In this document: in pieces, positions 61,292 through 64,000 of the stretch
Layout: every line of letters begins with the position of its first letter
Position numbering within the stretch: the stretch's first letter is position 1
NCBI RefSeq assembly: GCF_900129965.1
Contig: NZ_FQXM01000008.1
Location: 106,318 to 170,317 of the forward strand
Direction of reading: 5' to 3'
Source of the DNA: Clostridium grantii DSM 8605
Lineage (GTDB): Bacteria; Bacillota; Clostridia; Clostridiales; Clostridiaceae
Length of the DNA: 64,000 nucleotides
The notes under the pieces: model-generated
What the model saw: the letters and a program-made list of their open reading frames with translations, nothing else
What the model was told of the DNA's origin: nothing
Databases searched by the model: none
Position numbers and translations under genes: made by a program

Positions 61292-62743
61292 TTATTTAAT
61301 TTTAATTTCAGATAATAGTTTTTCATCTCCATTTAATGAAACAAACAACTCCCTTTTAAATTTCCCTTTTGTATTTATAAGATTTCTAGCCATTTTATCT
61401 ATAGCTACACTTGCTAACACTGCTTGAATGTATCCATCAATAAGATTATCTAGCCCCAGTCCCAGTGTGTTAAAATCTTTTCTATCCATAAGCTTTAACC
61501 TAACCACATCTGAATCCCAACTACCATCTTCCTTTAAAATAGAAAGATTAGTTCCCAACATATCCCATGATTTATGCGAACTATCTATAATGCTTTCTAA
61601 ATGCTCTCTTCCCCTTCTAGCATATAATGCTACTGGCCTATAACCCTCTTCACCTGAACATATCATCATTCTCAAATCAGATACATATATTTTATTTTTT
61701 TTAGAAGGAACTGTTCCTACATGATAAAATTTACCTTCACTTCCTGAAGTACTCCAGTTGAAATTACCAATCAAACTTTGAATTATAAATTGATTATACC
61801 TTTGCTTAGTACACATAAATTCTTCAAGCTCAATTTCATTTGTTATTGTGTATACCCCTTGCCCTGCATTACCATAAGGATTTTTAATAACCGCATGACC
61901 CCCAAATTTCTGAACCCATAAAGGAATTTCATCAAAATTTACATCTAATATAGTTTCTGGCGTAGTAATTTTAAGGCCATTTTCCTTCAATTCATTATTA
62001 AATAATTCATAGGCTTTAGCTGCAACTAATTTATTTCTTCCTCCTGCCAAGCATCCCACTATTGGATTAAATATAAAAGTTTTACTTTCTATAGGTATCC
62101 TATTCCATGGTCGTTGTGTTACATATCTATAGGCTGCACGAATAGGATGCCACATTCCTTCTTCATCACGAACTTCCATTATACCTTCTTTAAATCTCAC
62201 TGAAGGATTAGGATCATTATCATAAAAGCTCACCAAATATACTGGTTCCTTTAATAGCTCTTCAAGAACAAAAGCATATCCGGACGCTTCCATATAGTTT
62301 TTATCATACATTACTGCAATAGCCCCCATAGGAAGCTTTTTCTTTTTAAGTAAAGGAATAAATGTTCTCTCTAATAATAGCTTATATCCTCCCATTTCTT
62401 CATGTTCTTGTAATAAAGGCATGGACTTTTGACCCGATGGAGAAGAATTAGTTTCCACTACTAACATTCTTCTATCCCCTTCTGCTGTTGTTACATGAAA
62501 CAAATCTGCTCCTGCCCAATAAAGATATTTAGGTTTATAATTTAGAATTTCCTTTAGATATTCAGCTGAAACTTTAGGATTTAAATGACAATACCTATTT
62601 ATAATTCTTTCATTGCTTATGTTAAAAAAATAATTAACAAGAGGATGAAGCTGAGCATTTAAAACTTTTGTATAAAAATGATTTTCTAATTCATAAGAAC
62701 TTGATTTTACTAAGTATGCTGGAAGCCCAAAATTTTTTCCCAT
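61292..62743 (-). CDS. Large protein with ATP-grasp-like features, function unknown
   Basis: 483 residues. The segments VVETNSSPSGQKSMP (about 105-120), AVIKNPYGNAGQGVYTI (about 285) and VSDLRMMICSGEEGYRPVA (about 350) resemble the metal- and nucleotide-binding regions of ATP-grasp ligases in a permuted order. No named family comes to mind. ATP-grasp enzymes couple ATP hydrolysis to amide or ester bonds between a carboxylate and an amine. It stands alone, between the yjjI promoter and the HNH-like gene. Start at ATG after GAGGAG. Confidence 0.6.
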   Translation of the reverse strand: MGKNFGLPAYLVKSSSYELENHFYTKVLNAQLHPLVNYFFNISNERIINRYCHLNPKVSAEYLKEILNYKPKYLYWAGADLFHVTTAEGDRRMLVVETNSSPSGQKSMPLLQEHEEMGGYKLLLERTFIPLLKKKKLPMGAIAVMYDKNYMEASGYAFVLEELLKEPVYLVSFYDNDPNPSVRFKEGIMEVRDEEGMWHPIRAAYRYVTQRPWNRIPIESKTFIFNPIVGCLAGGRNKLVAAKAYELFNNELKENGLKITTPETILDVNFDEIPLWVQKFGGHAVIKNPYGNAGQGVYTITNEIELEEFMCTKQRYNQFIIQSLIGNFNWSTSGSEGKFYHVGTVPSKKNKIYVSDLRMMICSGEEGYRPVALYARRGREHLESIIDSSHKSWDMLGTNLSILKEDGSWDSDVVRLKLMDRKDFNTLGLGLDNLIDGYIQAVLASVAIDKMARNLINTKGKFKRELFVSLNGDEKLLSEIKIK

Positions 62744-63110
62744 AATATTCACATCTCCTCTATAACTTTCTATTTGTACTTATAATTTATATTTTCACTT
62801 TAATGGTTTTATTTCAATAATAAGTATATTTTTTCTTGATTCTTATATTCTATCATATGAAAACAAGAAAATATATTTAGTTTGTGTTAAAAAAAATTAA
62901 AATATATTTTCAAAATTTATCAAAATATTATTTATGAAAATCATATTGATTTATATTGTCTATATACTATAAATAATAAAATAATCATCCCTTTTTTTCT
63001 AAGTATATGGTATAATGATATGTCTGTTGTAAATATGATTAATTTTCTCAACTATAATATGAATATATTTACAAAAAGATGTTCAATATATAATAAAGAG
63101 GTGACTTGTT
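62744..63110. other. AT-rich intergenic region with an extended -10 promoter
   Basis: About 365 bases, strongly AT-rich. The only feature I can support is TGGTATAAT (63008-63016), an extended -10 promoter element about 95 bases upstream of the AUU-start gene, with no good -35. The ribosome binding site AGAGGTGA (63097-63104) lies at the end. Confidence 0.5.
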
Positions 63111-63791
63111 ATTAAAAGTAAAATTTCAACTGAAACTAACCAGTATAGAATAGAAGGAGAGTTCGCTTATATTTCTTTAGCAAAAAAAGATGGTTCTATT
63201 ATAGAAACTAAAATTAATGCAAAAGATTTAGATAGTGTTCTTGCCAAAGGAAATTGGTTCGCTGAATGGCATAAAGATTTTAATAATTATCTAGTTCAAA
63301 CTGTAACTTTAACTGAAAAAGATGGTAAGAAATCAAAAGAAAAAATATCCTTACACAATTTTATTCTAAATCTTCATCCTAAAGCCCCATCTATACACAT
63401 TAATAGAGATACTTTAGACAACAGTAAATCTAATCTTAAAGCATATTCTGAAAAAGAGAATAACGAATATGAAGAAATAGATGAAAAAACTGTTGCTTTA
63501 ATGCTAAGAGATAAGTTAGGTGTAGTAAAAGCAAAAGCTCTTATTGATAAAAAAGATCTTAAAAGAGTTCTTGGATATAAATATGCTTGGTGTTATCATA
63601 AAATTGGTGATAAAACTTATGCAGTTGCTAATACTCCAAAAGGTAGAGTTTTCCTAGATAAATTTATACTTGATTATCAAGAAGATAAAGAAATCAAACA
63701 TATAAATTTAAATCCTTTAGATAATAAAAGGAAAAACTTAGAAGTAGAAAAAGTATCAAAGAAAATAGAGGAAAATGCTCCTTTATTTTAA
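63111..63791 (+). CDS. Duplicated HNH/AP2-like protein with a probable AUU start
   Basis: 226 residues when read from ATT at 63111, 7 bases after AGAGGTGA. The frame is open from a TGA at 63102 and has no ATG, GTG or TTG until residue 131. Two related modules are present: residues 19-112 (AYISLAKKDG, LHNFILN, IHINRDTLDNSKSNL) and 137-212 (FLDKFILD, KHINLNPLDNKRKNL). Each resembles the AP2-like plus HNH fold of phage-type homing endonucleases (consensus VDHIN-DTLDNR-NL). The key acidic residue before HIN is lost in both, so nuclease activity is doubtful and DNA binding more likely. Strong terminator follows. Confidence 0.72.
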   Translation: MKSKISTETNQYRIEGEFAYISLAKKDGSIIETKINAKDLDSVLAKGNWFAEWHKDFNNYLVQTVTLTEKDGKKSKEKISLHNFILNLHPKAPSIHINRDTLDNSKSNLKAYSEKENNEYEEIDEKTVALMLRDKLGVVKAKALIDKKDLKRVLGYKYAWCYHKIGDKTYAVANTPKGRVFLDKFILDYQEDKEIKHINLNPLDNKRKNLEVEKVSKKIEENAPLF

Positions 63792-63792
63792 T

Positions 63793-63833
63793 AAAAAGCT
63801 CAGTAAGAGAATATCTTTTACTGAGCTTTTTTA
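63793..63833 (+). terminator. Terminator after the AUU-start gene
   Basis: AAAAAGCTCAGTAA/TTACTGAGCTTTTT with an 11-base loop. Confidence 0.92.
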
Positions 63834-63876
63834 TTTAAAGCAAATAGGTGGTAATGAAGTTAAAAGACGAAGAAAC

Positions 63877-64000
63877 TATTTGTAGGGGCGGGTTTCCATG
63901 CCCGCCCGCTGTTTCCTAATAAAATTACAATTACAGTAAAATCGTAATGAAAATATTATACTACTTTCTGTATTTTGTATTTTTTATCAATATTATATAT
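63877..64000 (-). repeat. GC-rich REP-doublet repeat, copy 2 (cut by the window edge)
   Basis: The reverse complement matches 5025-5148 at 122 of 124 bases (differences opposite 5108 and 5118). The hairpin GGGGCGGG/CCCGCCC (63884-63891 and 63901-63907) is at the left end. The other hairpin, seen at 4981-5010 in copy 1, should lie just beyond position 64000. Weaker similarity continues left to about 63860. Confidence 0.9.

Overview
The window is AT-rich DNA (by eye about 30% G+C) from a low-GC Gram-positive anaerobe, most likely a spore-forming member of the Clostridia. Supporting this are a Spo0E-like phosphatase, a T-box leader, a lysine riboswitch, oxygen-sensitive radical-SAM and glycyl-radical enzymes, rubredoxin, strong AGGAGG ribosome binding sites, and TTG and GTG starts. 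The genus cannot be fixed from the sequence alone. Most of the window is ordinary chromosomal gene content in small operons separated by well-formed Rho-independent terminators.

Layout. 1-5 kb: a PHP phosphatase, an Lrp regulator, a DUF378 protein and a T-box(Trp)-controlled trpP-trpB pair. 5-17 kb: a lysine-riboswitch-controlled NhaC-family transporter, a carbohydrate ABC importer with no ATPase gene, argGH, and a polar amino-acid ABC importer. 16.3-17.9 kb is accessory: two direct copies of a 104-bp hairpin repeat flank a two-gene cassette of secreted proteins, next to a transposase remnant. 18-24 kb: NAD-type isocitrate dehydrogenase and aconitase, plsC, a ComEC-like hydrolase, lgt and tRNA-Leu(TAA). 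24-43 kb: uppP, an orphan ATP-cone protein, a Spo0E-like protein, a KamA-family enzyme carrying the residues of glutamate 2,3-aminomutase, the ACT/UPF0210 pair, cvfB, two DegV proteins, a DUF4015 lipoprotein, methionine aminopeptidase with a SEC-C motif, an aminotransferase, hflKC and a rubredoxin gene. 43-49 kb: a SHOCT/two-component operon, then a methionine-rich protein convergent with a YcaO-domain protein. 49-64 kb: a flippase, a GPH transporter with a MarR regulator, ttcA, a cold-shock protein, mnmH, a glycosyltransferase, the YjjI/YjjW glycyl-radical pair, an ATP-grasp-like protein, and a duplicated HNH/AP2-like protein that appears to start at AUU.

How the genes fit together. Nitrogen and amino-acid metabolism dominates. 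Aconitase and isocitrate dehydrogenase supply 2-oxoglutarate for glutamate, argGH complete arginine synthesis, trpB beside a tryptophan transporter suggests indole salvage, and glutamate 2,3-aminomutase would make the osmolyte beta-glutamate. Similar AT-rich ArgR-like boxes lie at argG, at the amino-acid transporter and in the aconitase leader.

The less explained parts are two dispersed repeat families (a 104-bp hairpin element and a GC-rich REP-doublet element with copies at both ends of the window), the flanked secreted-protein cassette, the YcaO/Met-rich pair, the YjjI/YjjW enzyme of unknown substrate, and the AUU-start gene.
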